In this document: positions 1 through 7,980 of the stretch, one piece after another
How positions within the stretch are numbered: position 1 is the first letter of the stretch
How the letters are laid out: every line of letters begins with the position of its first letter
Origin: Lachnospiraceae bacterium
Lineage (GTDB): Bacteria; Bacillota; Clostridia; Lachnospirales; Lachnospiraceae
Direction of reading: 5' to 3'
DNA length: 64,000 nucleotides
Assembly (NCBI GenBank): GCA_900757195.1
Contig: CAAEMZ010000047.1
Location: 5,627-69,626, forward strand
Program-made: the position numbers and the translations under genes
The notes under the pieces: generated by a model
Seen by the model: only the letters and a program-made list of their open reading frames with translations
Told to the model about the DNA's origin: nothing
Databases searched by the model: none

Positions 1-1241
1 GCTGCGGCGGTGTTGCGTCTGTAGCCATCAGAAAATGTTGTCAGGTAAGCGATATCTTCCAGGAGATCTGTATTGCCAGCCGGACGAAATCCAAATGTGA
101 CCAGCTTGCGGAAAACTTAAAAGGAAAAACAGCCACAAAAATTACAACAGCCCGGGTGGACGCGGACGATGTGGAACAGGTCATCGCATTGATCGAAGCC
201 TATAAGCCGGATCTGGTTATGAATATTGCCCTGCCGTATCAGGATCTGACGATTATGGATGCCTGCCTGGCCTGCGGCGTCAACTATATGGATACGGCAA
301 ATTATGAACCGGAGGATACGGAAGATCCGGAGTGGAAAGCTATTTATGAAAAACGCTGTGAAGAAAAAGGTTTCTCGGCGTATTTTGACTATAGCTGGCA
401 GTGGGCGTACCGGGAAAAATTTGAAAAGGCGGGACTGACAGCCCTTCTCGGATGCGGATTTGATCCGGGAGTGACACAGGCTTACTGCGCCTATGCGAAA
501 AAACATGAATTTGACACGATCGATACCATTGACATTCTGGACTGTAACGGCGGCGATCACGGTTATCCCTTCGCAACGAATTTTAATCCGGAAGTGAATC
601 TGCGGGAAGTATCCGCTCCGGGAAGTTACTGGGAAAACGGCCGCTGGGTGGAAATTCCGGCCATGAGCATAAAACGAAAATATAACTTTGACCAGGTCGG
701 AGAAAAGGATATGTATTTGCTGCACCATGAAGAAATTGAATCTCTGGCGGAAAATATTCCGGAAGTAAAACGGATCCGGTTTTTTATGACCTTCGGACAG
801 AGCTACCTGACCCATATGCAGTGTCTTGAAAATGTCGGGATGCTGTCGACCGTATCGGTAGTATTTGAGGGACAGGAAATTGTTCCGATTAAATTTTTAA
901 AGGCGTTACTGCCGGATCCGGCGAGCCTCGGACCGCGGACCCATGGCCGGACAAATATCGGATGTATTTTCACCGGAAAGAAAGACGGCAAAGAAAAGAG
1001 CTACTATATTTATAATGTGTGCGACCATCAGGCCTGCTATAAAGAAGTGGAAAGCCAGGCGATCAGCTATACGACCGGTGTTCCGGCGATGTGCGGCGCA
1101 CTGATGCTTTTAACCGGAAAATGGACACAGACCGGGGTGCATACCGTTGAGGAATTTGATCCGGACCCGTTCCTGGAGGCGTTGAATACTTACGGACTTC
1201 CATGCCGGGAATCCCATACGCCTGTTTTGGTGGATGAATGA
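1..1241 (+). CDS. Carboxynorspermidine synthase (saccharopine dehydrogenase family), 5' end cut off
   Basis: NADPH-dependent enzyme that condenses a diamine with aspartate semialdehyde to make carboxynorspermidine or carboxyspermidine, in the alternative polyamine pathway. The frame is open from the window edge; the first visible residues (GCGGVASVAIRKC) are the Rossmann nucleotide-binding turn expected at the extreme N-terminus, so only a few residues are missing. The body (about 400 codons) matches the family in length and in features such as GCGFDPGVTQAYCAY around 940 bases before the stop-side third. A GTG at 156 is inside the gene, not a start. The last codon overlaps the next gene by four bases (ATGA), and that gene encodes the decarboxylase acting on this enzyme's product, which supports the assignment. 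Family membership is seen directly; the exact polyamine made (spermidine or norspermidine) is inference. Confidence 0.88.
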   Translation, partial: CGGVASVAIRKCCQVSDIFQEICIASRTKSKCDQLAENLKGKTATKITTARVDADDVEQVIALIEAYKPDLVMNIALPYQDLTIMDACLACGVNYMDTANYEPEDTEDPEWKAIYEKRCEEKGFSAYFDYSWQWAYREKFEKAGLTALLGCGFDPGVTQAYCAYAKKHEFDTIDTIDILDCNGGDHGYPFATNFNPEVNLREVSAPGSYWENGRWVEIPAMSIKRKYNFDQVGEKDMYLLHHEEIESLAENIPEVKRIRFFMTFGQSYLTHMQCLENVGMLSTVSVVFEGQEIVPIKFLKALLPDPASLGPRTHGRTNIGCIFTGKKDGKEKSYYIYNVCDHQACYKEVESQAISYTTGVPAMCGALMLLTGKWTQTGVHTVEEFDPDPFLEALNTYGLPCRESHTPVLVDE

Positions 1242-2446
1242 TGGACGACACGAAGAATAACCCGGTATTTTCCATGCTGGATGGGGCAGTGATGCAGCAG
1301 CTGGCAGCATTGCCCACGCCATGCTATGTCATCTGTGAAAAGCAATTAGAGGAAAACGCGAAACGATTAAAGGCCATCATGGACGATACCGGATGTAAAA
1401 TACTGCTTGCCCAAAAAGCATTTTCAAATTTTAACTTTTACCCGCTGCTTTCCGGATATCTGTCCGGAACGGAGGCCAGCGGTCTGTATGAGGCCCGTCT
1501 GGGCCGGGAAGAGATGCCGGATAAAGAGGTCCATGTGTTCTGCGGGGCGTATCGGGAAGATGAATTCGCGGAATTATTAAACTATGCGGATCATATCGTC
1601 TTTAATTCGCCCGGTCAGTTGAAAAAATACGGCAAAAAGGCAAAGGCCCAGGGAAAAAGCATCGGGATCCGGATCAATCCCCAATGCTCCACCCAGGAAG
1701 GTCATGCCATCTATGATCCCTGTGCGCCGGGCAGCCGTCTGGGGGTGACACGGGAAAGCTGGGACAAAGAAATGACGGAAGAACTCACAGGACTTCTGGA
1801 CGGACTTCATTTTCATACATTGTGTGAGCAGAATTCCGATGCTCTGGACATTACCCTGAAAGCGGTTGAAGACGGATTCGGGGATATTCTGCCCCGGATG
1901 AAATGGATAAATATGGGCGGCGGGCATCATATTACCCGTCCGGATTATGACCGTGAGCTTCTGAAAAAAATCATTTGTTCCGTGAAAAATAAATGGAAGC
2001 TGGAGGTTTATCTGGAGCCGGGGGAAGCGGTTGCGTTAAACGCCGGATATATGGTGACCCGGGTGCTGGATATTGTCGAAAATCATTCTGTGAAAAATGC
2101 CATTCTGGATGCCAGCGCGGCCTGTCACATGCCGGACGTCATTGAGATGCCTTATATGCCGCCGTTGTATGGGGGCTGTGCCCAAAAGACGGACGAAAAT
2201 ACTTACCGTCTGGGCGGACCGACCTGCCTTGCCGGGGACGTCATCGGCGACTATACCTTCAAAGAACCGCTAAAAATGGGGGATGTGCTGGTCTTTGGAG
2301 ACATGGCTATCTACACCACCTGTAAAAATAATACATTTAACGGGATGGCGCTGCCGGATATCTGGAAGATGGACAGAGAGGGGCGGCTGATCCGGCTGAC
2401 GGCGTTTGGTTATAAAGATTTCAAAATGCGATTGGGCAGAGCGTAG
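1238..2446 (+). CDS. nspC: Carboxynorspermidine decarboxylase
   Basis: PLP-dependent fold-III decarboxylase (alanine racemase-like barrel) that removes CO2 from carboxy(nor)spermidine to give the triamine. Seen in the 402-residue product: the N-terminal barrel start PTPCYVICEKQLEENAK, a lysine in LLAQKAF as the likely PLP lysine, the HFHTLCEQ segment, the glycine-rich phosphate site MGGGHHI and the C-terminal DMAIYTTCKNNTFNG block that carries the catalytic Cys/Tyr region of the family. The ATG overlaps the upstream stop by four bases, so the two genes are translationally coupled. The length is normal. A strong terminator follows ten bases after the stop, so the pair closes an operon whose start lies left of the window. 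Confidence 0.92.
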   Translation: MMDDTKNNPVFSMLDGAVMQQLAALPTPCYVICEKQLEENAKRLKAIMDDTGCKILLAQKAFSNFNFYPLLSGYLSGTEASGLYEARLGREEMPDKEVHVFCGAYREDEFAELLNYADHIVFNSPGQLKKYGKKAKAQGKSIGIRINPQCSTQEGHAIYDPCAPGSRLGVTRESWDKEMTEELTGLLDGLHFHTLCEQNSDALDITLKAVEDGFGDILPRMKWINMGGGHHITRPDYDRELLKKIICSVKNKWKLEVYLEPGEAVALNAGYMVTRVLDIVENHSVKNAILDASAACHMPDVIEMPYMPPLYGGCAQKTDENTYRLGGPTCLAGDVIGDYTFKEPLKMGDVLVFGDMAIYTTCKNNTFNGMALPDIWKMDREGRLIRLTAFGYKDFKMRLGRA

Positions 2447-2455
2447 GTTTTGGGA

Positions 2456-2487
2456 CCTCCCGGAATTTTGATTCCGGGAGGTTTTTT
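2456..2487 (+). terminator. Rho-independent terminator after nspC
   Basis: Perfect 11-bp inverted repeat (CCTCCCGGAAT / ATTCCGGGAGG) with a TTTG loop, followed by six T residues. Confidence 0.95.
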
Positions 2488-2551
2488 CTGTATTTGCAGG
2501 GGGTTCTGTGGTAAAATAAAGATTAGTAATGAAAGCAAAGGAGCCAAGGTT

Positions 2552-2848
2552 ATGGATAAAAATAAAAAAGGACTTCTGGAGTTTATGATCGATGTGCAGA
2601 ATATACCGGAATTACGGGAAAAAGCGGAAGATTTACTGGCAAAGATGCAGGCGGAAAAAACGTCCCATCCGATGTTTTGTGCGGAGATGCTGAAAATCGC
2701 AATTCAGGGCGGTTACCGGGTGAATGGAGCGGAGGTTGCAAAACTTCGTTCTCAGAAAGAGGGATATGAATTTTCGGATGCGGTTAAAGCGGGGAAGGGG
2801 CGCTGCTGGCCTTTTGACTATTCTTATTATATAGAGAAAAACAGATAA
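2552..2848 (+). CDS. Small uncharacterised protein, 98 aa
   Basis: Unrecognised protein. The start ATG at 2552 is chosen because AAAGGAG lies nine bases upstream; the frame extends further up but runs into the nspC terminator. The product (MDKNKKGLLEFMIDVQN...) is soluble and charged, with a predicted helical first half (ELREKAEDLLAKMQ) and a Tyr-rich end (WPFDYSYYIEKNR). There is no signal peptide or membrane segment. It lies 19 bases before the TetM-like GTPase gene with no terminator between, so the two are probably co-transcribed and could be functionally linked. No function is proposed. Confidence 0.75.
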   Translation: MDKNKKGLLEFMIDVQNIPELREKAEDLLAKMQAEKTSHPMFCAEMLKIAIQGGYRVNGAEVAKLRSQKEGYEFSDAVKAGKGRCWPFDYSYYIEKNR

Positions 2849-2867
2849 ACCGAATTGGAGACGCATT

Positions 2868-5546
2868 ATGAATAAAAAGCATTTAACCCTTGGAATTCTG
2901 GCCCATGTAGACGCGGGCAAAACCACATTGGCGGAAGGAATTCTTTTTCAAAGCGGAAGTATAAGAAAGCTCGGAAGAGTGGATCATGGCAGCGCTTTTC
3001 TGGATACATATGCTCTGGAGCAAAAGCGGGGGATTACGATTTTTTCAAAACAGGCGGAGTTTACGCTGGAGCATCGGTCGGTGACGCTGCTGGATACGCC
3101 GGGGCATATAGATTTTTCAGCGGAGATGGAGCGGACGCTGCAGGTACTGGATTATGCGGTGCTGGTCATCAGCGGCGCCGACGGCGTTCAGGGCCATGTG
3201 GGGACGCTCTGGCGGCTTTTAGAGCATTATCAGGTCCCGGTCTTTATTTTTATCAATAAAATGGATCAGCAGGGAACGGACAGGGCGGCGCTTCTTTCCG
3301 GGCTTCGTCAGAAGTTCGGTGAAGGCTGCGTGGACTTCAGCGGAGATCCGGAGTCATCGGAGTGGATGGAAAATATTGCGGTGTGCAGTGAAAAGCTTCT
3401 GGAAAAATTTCTGGAAGAGGGAAGTCTTGAAAAAGACGACATCCGGCGGGCCATTGCAGGGCGTCACATATTTCCATGTTATTTCGGTTCAGCCCTGAAA
3501 ATGGACGGTGTCGATAAGCTGCTGGAGGGTCTGGATGAATATACGATGGCGCCGGAGTACGGCGGGGCCTTTGGCGCCCGGGTTTATAAGATTTCCAGAG
3601 ACGATCAGGGAAACCGTCTGACCCATATGAAAATTACCGGAGGTATTTTAAAAGTCAAAATGCCGGTGAGCGGTGGAAAGACCGGGGACGGTGACGGCTG
3701 GTCGGAAAAGGTGGATCAGATCCGTATTTATTCCGGCGCCGGATATGAGACGGTAAACCAGGTTTCTGCCGGACAGATCTGTGCGGTGACGGGGCTTGAC
3801 CGTACGTTTGCAGGCGAAGGCCTGGGCGGTGAAAAGGCCTCGGAAAAAATGACATTAGAGCCGGTGCTGACCTATGAAATCTGTCTGCCGAAGGGCTGTA
3901 ATGTCCATGAAATGTTTTTGAAATTAAAGCAGCTCGAGGAAGAAGAACCCCAGCTTCAGATCGTCTGGGATGACGCTTCCGGAGAAATTCACGGAAAAGT
4001 CATGGGAGAGATACAGATAGAAATTTTAAAAAGCCTGATAGCGGAACGGTTTGGCGTCGATGTGACCTTTGGGGCGGGCAGTATCGTTTATAAGGAAACG
4101 ATTAAAACGACGGCAGAGGGCGTGGGCCATTATGAGCCATTGCGCCATTATGCGGAAGTCCATCTGCTTTTAGAGCCGGGAGAGCCGGGCAGCGGTCTGG
4201 TGTTTGAAACACGGTGCAGCGAGGATCTGCTTGACCGGAACTGGCAGCGTCTGATCCTTACCCATTTGGGTGAAAAACGCCATCGTGGGGTGCTCACGGG
4301 GGCAGAGATCACAGACATGAAGATTTCTCTGGTCGGCGGGCGGTCCCATGCGAAGCATACTGAAGGCGGCGATTTCCGTCAGGCGACCTACCGGGCGGTA
4401 CGGCAGGGCCTGAAACAGTGTCAGAGTGTCCTTCTGGAGCCGGTGTATGCCTTTTGCCTGGAAATACCTTCGGATAAAACCGGAAGAGCGATGGCAGATA
4501 TTCAGCGGATGTCCGGTGAAATTTTCCGGTCGGAGACGTCCGGTGAAATGGCAGTGATTACAGGGAAGGCTCCGGTTATCTGTATGCGGGATTATGCTTC
4601 GGAGGTTATGAGCTATACCCGTGGGCTGGGACGGCTGAGTTGTACGCTGAAGGGCTATGAACCGTGCCATAACAGTGAAGAAGTGGTGGAGGCTGCAGGG
4701 TATGATGCAGAGGCAGATCTGGAAAATCCGACGGGCTCCGTATTCTGTACCCATGGCGCCGGATTCAATGTGCCATGGAATGAGGTGCCGGAGTATATGC
4801 ACGTAGAAAGCTGTCTGAAGGTATCAAAAAAAAGTGCGGAAGCGGCGTCGGATATTCCGGAAAGCAGCCGGCGTCCGGGAGGCAGCAGCCCGGAATTTTC
4901 CGATGATAAGGAGCTGAAAGCGATTTTTGAACGGACCTACGGTCCGGTCAAGCGGCGTGAAGCGGTGGGACGACGGGAAATTTCTGTATCGGATATGAAG
5001 GTCCCTGAAAAAAAAGAGCCGGAAGAAAGCTATTTGCTGGTGGATGGATATAATATTATTTTTTCCTGGGAGGAACTCAATGGGCTGGCGGCAGTCAATA
5101 TTACCAGCGCCCGGAATGCGCTGATGGACATTCTTTCCAACTATCAGGGATTCCGGAAGGATACGCTGATCCTTGTTTTTGACGCTTATAAAGTGGAAGG
5201 AAACCCGGGACAGGTGTATAAGTATCATAATATTTATGTTGTATTTACGAAAGAAGCCGAAACGGCGGACCAGTATATTGAAAAAACCGTGCACAAAATG
5301 GGACGGCGGCATCAGGTGACGGTAGCGACCTCCGATGCCCTGGAACAGGTGATTATTCTCGGCCAGGGCGCCCGAAGGCTTTCCGCCGGCGACCTGAAAG
5401 AAGCGGTGGAGCAGGCCAGCCGGGAAATCCGTGAGATTCTCAAAGAACGGAGGGATACCGGAAAGAACTATCTCCTGGAAGCCTTGCCGGAGGAACTGGT
5501 TTCTGAAATGGAGGACGTCCGCCTTGGGAGAAAAAAACTGAAATAA
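2868..5546 (+). CDS. TetM/EF-G-like translational GTPase fused to a C-terminal NYN (Rae1/YacP-type) nuclease domain
   Basis: 892 residues. Residues 1-650 are an elongation-factor-G-like GTPase of the ribosomal-protection family: G1 AHVDAGKTT (12-20), G2 RGIT (54-57), G3 DTPGH (76-80), G4 NKMD (130-133), then EF-G domains II-V. Ribosomal-protection proteins carry a YSPVSTP-type domain IV loop that displaces tetracycline; here residues 490-504 instead read GGRSHAKHTEGGDFR, so tetracycline resistance is doubtful. A charged linker (about 650-720) leads to a NYN domain (about 722-870) closely resembling Bacillus Rae1/YacP, an A-site mRNA endonuclease: LLVDGYN (Asp726), VFDAY (Asp772) and VATSD (Asp823) hold the conserved acids, and the shared stretch GQGARRLSA follows. 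The start has TTGGAG eight bases upstream. Inference: a ribosome-binding factor that delivers a nuclease to the A site. A plain tetracycline-resistance gene is the alternative. Confidence 0.9.
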   Translation: MNKKHLTLGILAHVDAGKTTLAEGILFQSGSIRKLGRVDHGSAFLDTYALEQKRGITIFSKQAEFTLEHRSVTLLDTPGHIDFSAEMERTLQVLDYAVLVISGADGVQGHVGTLWRLLEHYQVPVFIFINKMDQQGTDRAALLSGLRQKFGEGCVDFSGDPESSEWMENIAVCSEKLLEKFLEEGSLEKDDIRRAIAGRHIFPCYFGSALKMDGVDKLLEGLDEYTMAPEYGGAFGARVYKISRDDQGNRLTHMKITGGILKVKMPVSGGKTGDGDGWSEKVDQIRIYSGAGYETVNQVSAGQICAVTGLDRTFAGEGLGGEKASEKMTLEPVLTYEICLPKGCNVHEMFLKLKQLEEEEPQLQIVWDDASGEIHGKVMGEIQIEILKSLIAERFGVDVTFGAGSIVYKETIKTTAEGVGHYEPLRHYAEVHLLLEPGEPGSGLVFETRCSEDLLDRNWQRLILTHLGEKRHRGVLTGAEITDMKISLVGGRSHAKHTEGGDFRQATYRAVRQGLKQCQSVLLEPVYAFCLEIPSDKTGRAMADIQRMSGEIFRSETSGEMAVITGKAPVICMRDYASEVMSYTRGLGRLSCTLKGYEPCHNSEEVVEAAGYDAEADLENPTGSVFCTHGAGFNVPWNEVPEYMHVESCLKVSKKSAEAASDIPESSRRPGGSSPEFSDDKELKAIFERTYGPVKRREAVGRREISVSDMKVPEKKEPEESYLLVDGYNIIFSWEELNGLAAVNITSARNALMDILSNYQGFRKDTLILVFDAYKVEGNPGQVYKYHNIYVVFTKEAETADQYIEKTVHKMGRRHQVTVATSDALEQVIILGQGARRLSAGDLKEAVEQASREIREILKERRDTGKNYLLEALPEELVSEMEDVRLGRKKLK

Positions 5547-5554
5547 AGAAATTT

Positions 5555-5836
5555 TCAGAGATGCAGACGGAATTTAAGGATAAATAACAGGGCGGCCTGC
5601 AGCAGCAGGATAGCCGGAATACCGATGACAAAACGGGGATGTCTGGTTTTATGATGAAAGCCATACATCCCTATTTCTGCGCCGATACTTCCGCCGATAA
5701 GGGCGAGGAGGAAGAGGGTGGCCTCGGAAATACGCCATTTGCCATGGATGGCCCGGTATTTGTCGATACCGTAGACAATCAGGGTCAGAATGTTGATAAC
5801 AATAAAATAAATAAGAGTGATTGTGGATATTTTCAA
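5555..5836 (-). CDS. DUF1294 family small membrane protein
   Basis: About 93 residues with two or three hydrophobic segments (LIYFIVINILTLIVYGIDK, a central LFLLALIGGSIGAEIGM and a terminal IPAILLLQAALLFIL). The blocks YGIDKYRA, WRISE, GGSIGAE and HKTRHP are the family hallmarks; function unknown. The start is uncertain: the chosen TTG (5836) has AAAAGGA about ten bases upstream, and the GTG three codons earlier is also possible. A longer frame to an ATG at 5935 would run into the divergent neighbour and lacks a ribosome site. The gene ends eight bases from the stop of the convergent GTPase gene. Confidence 0.8.
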   Translation of the reverse strand: MKISTITLIYFIVINILTLIVYGIDKYRAIHGKWRISEATLFLLALIGGSIGAEIGMYGFHHKTRHPRFVIGIPAILLLQAALLFILKFRLHL

Positions 5837-5929
5837 AAATAACACATCCTTTTCAATAATTTTATAGAATTGATGTATACTATCATAACAGACCCTATGA
5901 AGTTTGACCAGATTTAACGGAGGTTTATA

Positions 5930-6751
5930 ATGCATAAAAAAATTATATTTTTAGATGTCGACGGAACACTTGTAGATTTTCACGGAGATTTGCCGGAATC
6001 GGCCCGGGAGGCGGTGCTGCAGGCCAAAGCCAACGGGCATCGGCTGGTTGTATGTACGGGCCGGCTGAAAGCCCAGATTTATCCGCAGGTGCTCGCGATG
6101 GGATTTGATGGGATCATCGCTTCCGCGGGAGCCTATGTGGAGTGCGACGGCCGGGAAATTTACCGTCATGTGGTGGATTCGGAACATTTAAGAAGAATCA
6201 CCGATTACTTTGAGGCGGCGGATATTGCGTATTGTTATCAGACAGCGGACGGAGTGATCGTGACGGAATCGAATCAACGCCGGATCAATCAGCATTTTTT
6301 TGATGCGGGAATGGATGAAGCGAAGATAAAAAAAGTTATGATCGTGGATATCCGGGCGGTCGATCACATCGGAGACCGGAAGGATGTGGAAAAGGGGGCC
6401 TATTACGATTCGGGACGTACGGTGGGCGAGCTTCAGGAGGCTCTCGGTGATTATTTTAAAGTTGAAGCTTCGAGTTATGAAAAAGGCGACAGTGACAGTG
6501 GGGAATTCACCTGCGCCGGTGTGAATAAGGCGACGGGGATTGCCCGTTATGTCAAATGGGTTGGGGCGGATATGAAAGACACCATCGGTGTTGGCGATGG
6601 TCCAAACGATATGGAAATGCTCTGTACAGTGGCAGTCTCGGTGGCCATGGGGAACGCTTCGGAGGATTTAAAGGCGCTGGCCGATGTGGTGACTGATGAT
6701 GTCGGTGAAGACGGAATAAAAAATGCCTTCAGAAAATTAGGTCTTATCTGA
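5930..6751 (+). CDS. Cof-type HAD-IIB family phosphatase
   Basis: 273-residue haloacid-dehalogenase hydrolase, subclass IIB, which dephosphorylates sugar phosphates or nucleotides in the cytosol. Motif I DVDGT (residues 9-13) holds the nucleophile Asp9 and the acid Asp11; motif II lies at VVCTG near residue 40, the motif III lysine is near KATGIARY, and motif IV is GDGPNDMEML near 222. A substrate-capping domain lies between motifs II and III. The start ATG follows ACGGAGG at eight bases. A weak promoter (TTCAAT, 18 bp, TATACT) is at 5852-5881. The last codons also encode the stem of the azlD terminator on the other strand. Substrate cannot be read from sequence. Confidence 0.9.
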   Translation: MHKKIIFLDVDGTLVDFHGDLPESAREAVLQAKANGHRLVVCTGRLKAQIYPQVLAMGFDGIIASAGAYVECDGREIYRHVVDSEHLRRITDYFEAADIAYCYQTADGVIVTESNQRRINQHFFDAGMDEAKIKKVMIVDIRAVDHIGDRKDVEKGAYYDSGRTVGELQEALGDYFKVEASSYEKGDSDSGEFTCAGVNKATGIARYVKWVGADMKDTIGVGDGPNDMEMLCTVAVSVAMGNASEDLKALADVVTDDVGEDGIKNAFRKLGLI

Positions 6752-6757
6752 AGGCAT
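6714..6757 (-). terminator. Terminator of azlCD inside the 3' end of the HAD gene
   Basis: Read on the minus strand: ATGCCTTCAGA, 13-base loop, TCTGAAGGCAT, then a run of T (complement of 6714-6722). The 11-bp stem is perfect. On the plus strand there is no T tract, so it acts mainly for azlCD although it overlaps the last codons of the convergent HAD gene. Confidence 0.8.
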
Positions 6758-6766
6758 CCATGAAGG

Positions 6767-7078
6767 TCAAATACCGGGAATCAGTTCCAGAAGAAATACC
6801 GCCAGGCAGGCAGCCGCAGAAACCTTGATGAGGCTGCCGCCACGCCAGGCTGTGATAATCGCGACAATAAAGCCTGCAAGGGCGGACCAGAAGCTCTGGG
6901 TGGCCGACAGGATGGCCGGGAAGGTCATCACGGAAAGGGTCACGTAAGGTACATAATATAAGAAAGAGCGGATATAGGTGTTTTTGATTTCACCGCGGAT
7001 AAATGTCAGCGGCAGCAGGCGGATTAAATAGGTCACGCCGGCCATAACAAAGATATAAATATAAATATTGTGGGACAT
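6767..7078 (-). CDS. azlD: AzlD branched-chain amino acid exporter small subunit
   Basis: 103-residue membrane protein with three or four hydrophobic helices; small partner of AzlC in the export of branched-chain amino acids and analogues. Recognised by the N-terminal MAGVTYLIRLLPL segment, by YVPYVTLSVMTFPAIL, and by its position just behind azlC (32 bases). Its ATG has a very strong AAGGAGG nine bases upstream. The usual length of this family is about 100-110 residues. Confidence 0.9.
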   Translation of the reverse strand: MSHNIYIYIFVMAGVTYLIRLLPLTFIRGEIKNTYIRSFLYYVPYVTLSVMTFPAILSATQSFWSALAGFIVAIITAWRGGSLIKVSAAACLAVFLLELIPGI

Positions 7079-7110
7079 AAAGGGGCCTCCTTGTAAATCG
7101 GTGAATCGTT

Positions 7111-7830
7111 TTAAATACTTTCGTCGTCGGGGTCTTCAGGAATCGGGAAGAGAACGGCGGCGCCTCCGGCAATGAGGAGGGTGAGCAGGATAATCCGAAA
7201 ACCGGAAGAAATGCTGTTCAGTACCGGAATCCATGTGAACAGAAGACTGACGGCCATGGATGTCAGGACAACTCCGGCAATAATCCGGCTGTTTTTTGAA
7301 GGCGGTACAATGACGGCGATAAACATGCCGTAAAGAGCGACGCCAAGGGCGCTGAGAACCCGTCCCGGCAGGATACTGCCGGAGAGGACGCCTAAAAAAG
7401 TACCGAAAGCCCATCCGGGAGAAGCGACGCTGATTGCGCCGTAGCTGTAAAAGGGATCCAGTTTTCCTTCTTTGCAGCTGCAGATGCCGAAAATTTCATC
7501 CGTGTTGCCATAGGCAATAAAGAAACGGTGAAAAAAAGCGGAACGCCGGTCGAGTTTCTGGGAAAGGGCGCAGGACATCAGACAGTATCTTAAATTAATG
7601 ACGAGCTGGGTGAAGGCCATTTCCGCATAGGATGAAGCGGCGGTGATAATTCCAAGGCCGGCAAACTGTCCGGCGGAAGTCAGGTTGGTCAGGGACAGAA
7701 GGACTGCCTGAAAGGCGGTCATTCCGGCATTTTTTGCCATAATACCAAATGTAAAGGATACGGCCATATAACCGAGAGCAATCGGAATACCGTCTTTCAT
7801 TCCCTGGCGGAATGCAATTCTATGATTCAT
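7111..7830 (-). CDS. azlC: AzlC branched-chain amino acid exporter large subunit
   Basis: 239-residue integral membrane protein that exports branched-chain amino acids together with AzlD. Recognised by the N-terminal motif GMKDGIPIALGYMAVSFTFGIMAK and by the conserved SLTNLTSAGQFAG and YGNTDEIF blocks. The ATG at 7830 is chosen because GGAGAG lies seven bases upstream; the TTG five codons earlier would overlap that ribosome site. The gene precedes azlD on the minus strand. No dedicated Lrp-type regulator is adjacent. Confidence 0.92.
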   Translation of the reverse strand: MNHRIAFRQGMKDGIPIALGYMAVSFTFGIMAKNAGMTAFQAVLLSLTNLTSAGQFAGLGIITAASSYAEMAFTQLVINLRYCLMSCALSQKLDRRSAFFHRFFIAYGNTDEIFGICSCKEGKLDPFYSYGAISVASPGWAFGTFLGVLSGSILPGRVLSALGVALYGMFIAVIVPPSKNSRIIAGVVLTSMAVSLLFTWIPVLNSISSGFRIILLTLLIAGGAAVLFPIPEDPDDESI

Positions 7831-7910
7831 AACAAATCTCTCCAATATGATTTTTTCAAACTCCTATTTTAGCACGAATATAGATATTAGTAAAATAAAT
7901 ACTTAAGACT

Positions 7911-7938
7911 TTGCAATTTTTCCGGTTGTGTATATAAT
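7911..7938 (+). promoter_or_regulatory. Promoter of corA-thiW-thiM
   Basis: TTGCAA (7911-7916), 16-bp spacer, perfect TATAAT (7933-7938), 43 bases before the corA ATG. No magnesium M-box or TPP riboswitch fits in the short leader. Confidence 0.8.
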
Positions 7939-7980
7939 AGAATAAGGAAAACCGTGTACGACAGAGAGGAGCATATCCGA

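Noticed and set aside
2868..4800. Tetracycline-resistance gene tet(M)-like
   Set aside because: The GTPase resembles ribosomal-protection proteins, but the domain IV loop that displaces tetracycline is not conserved and a nuclease domain is attached.
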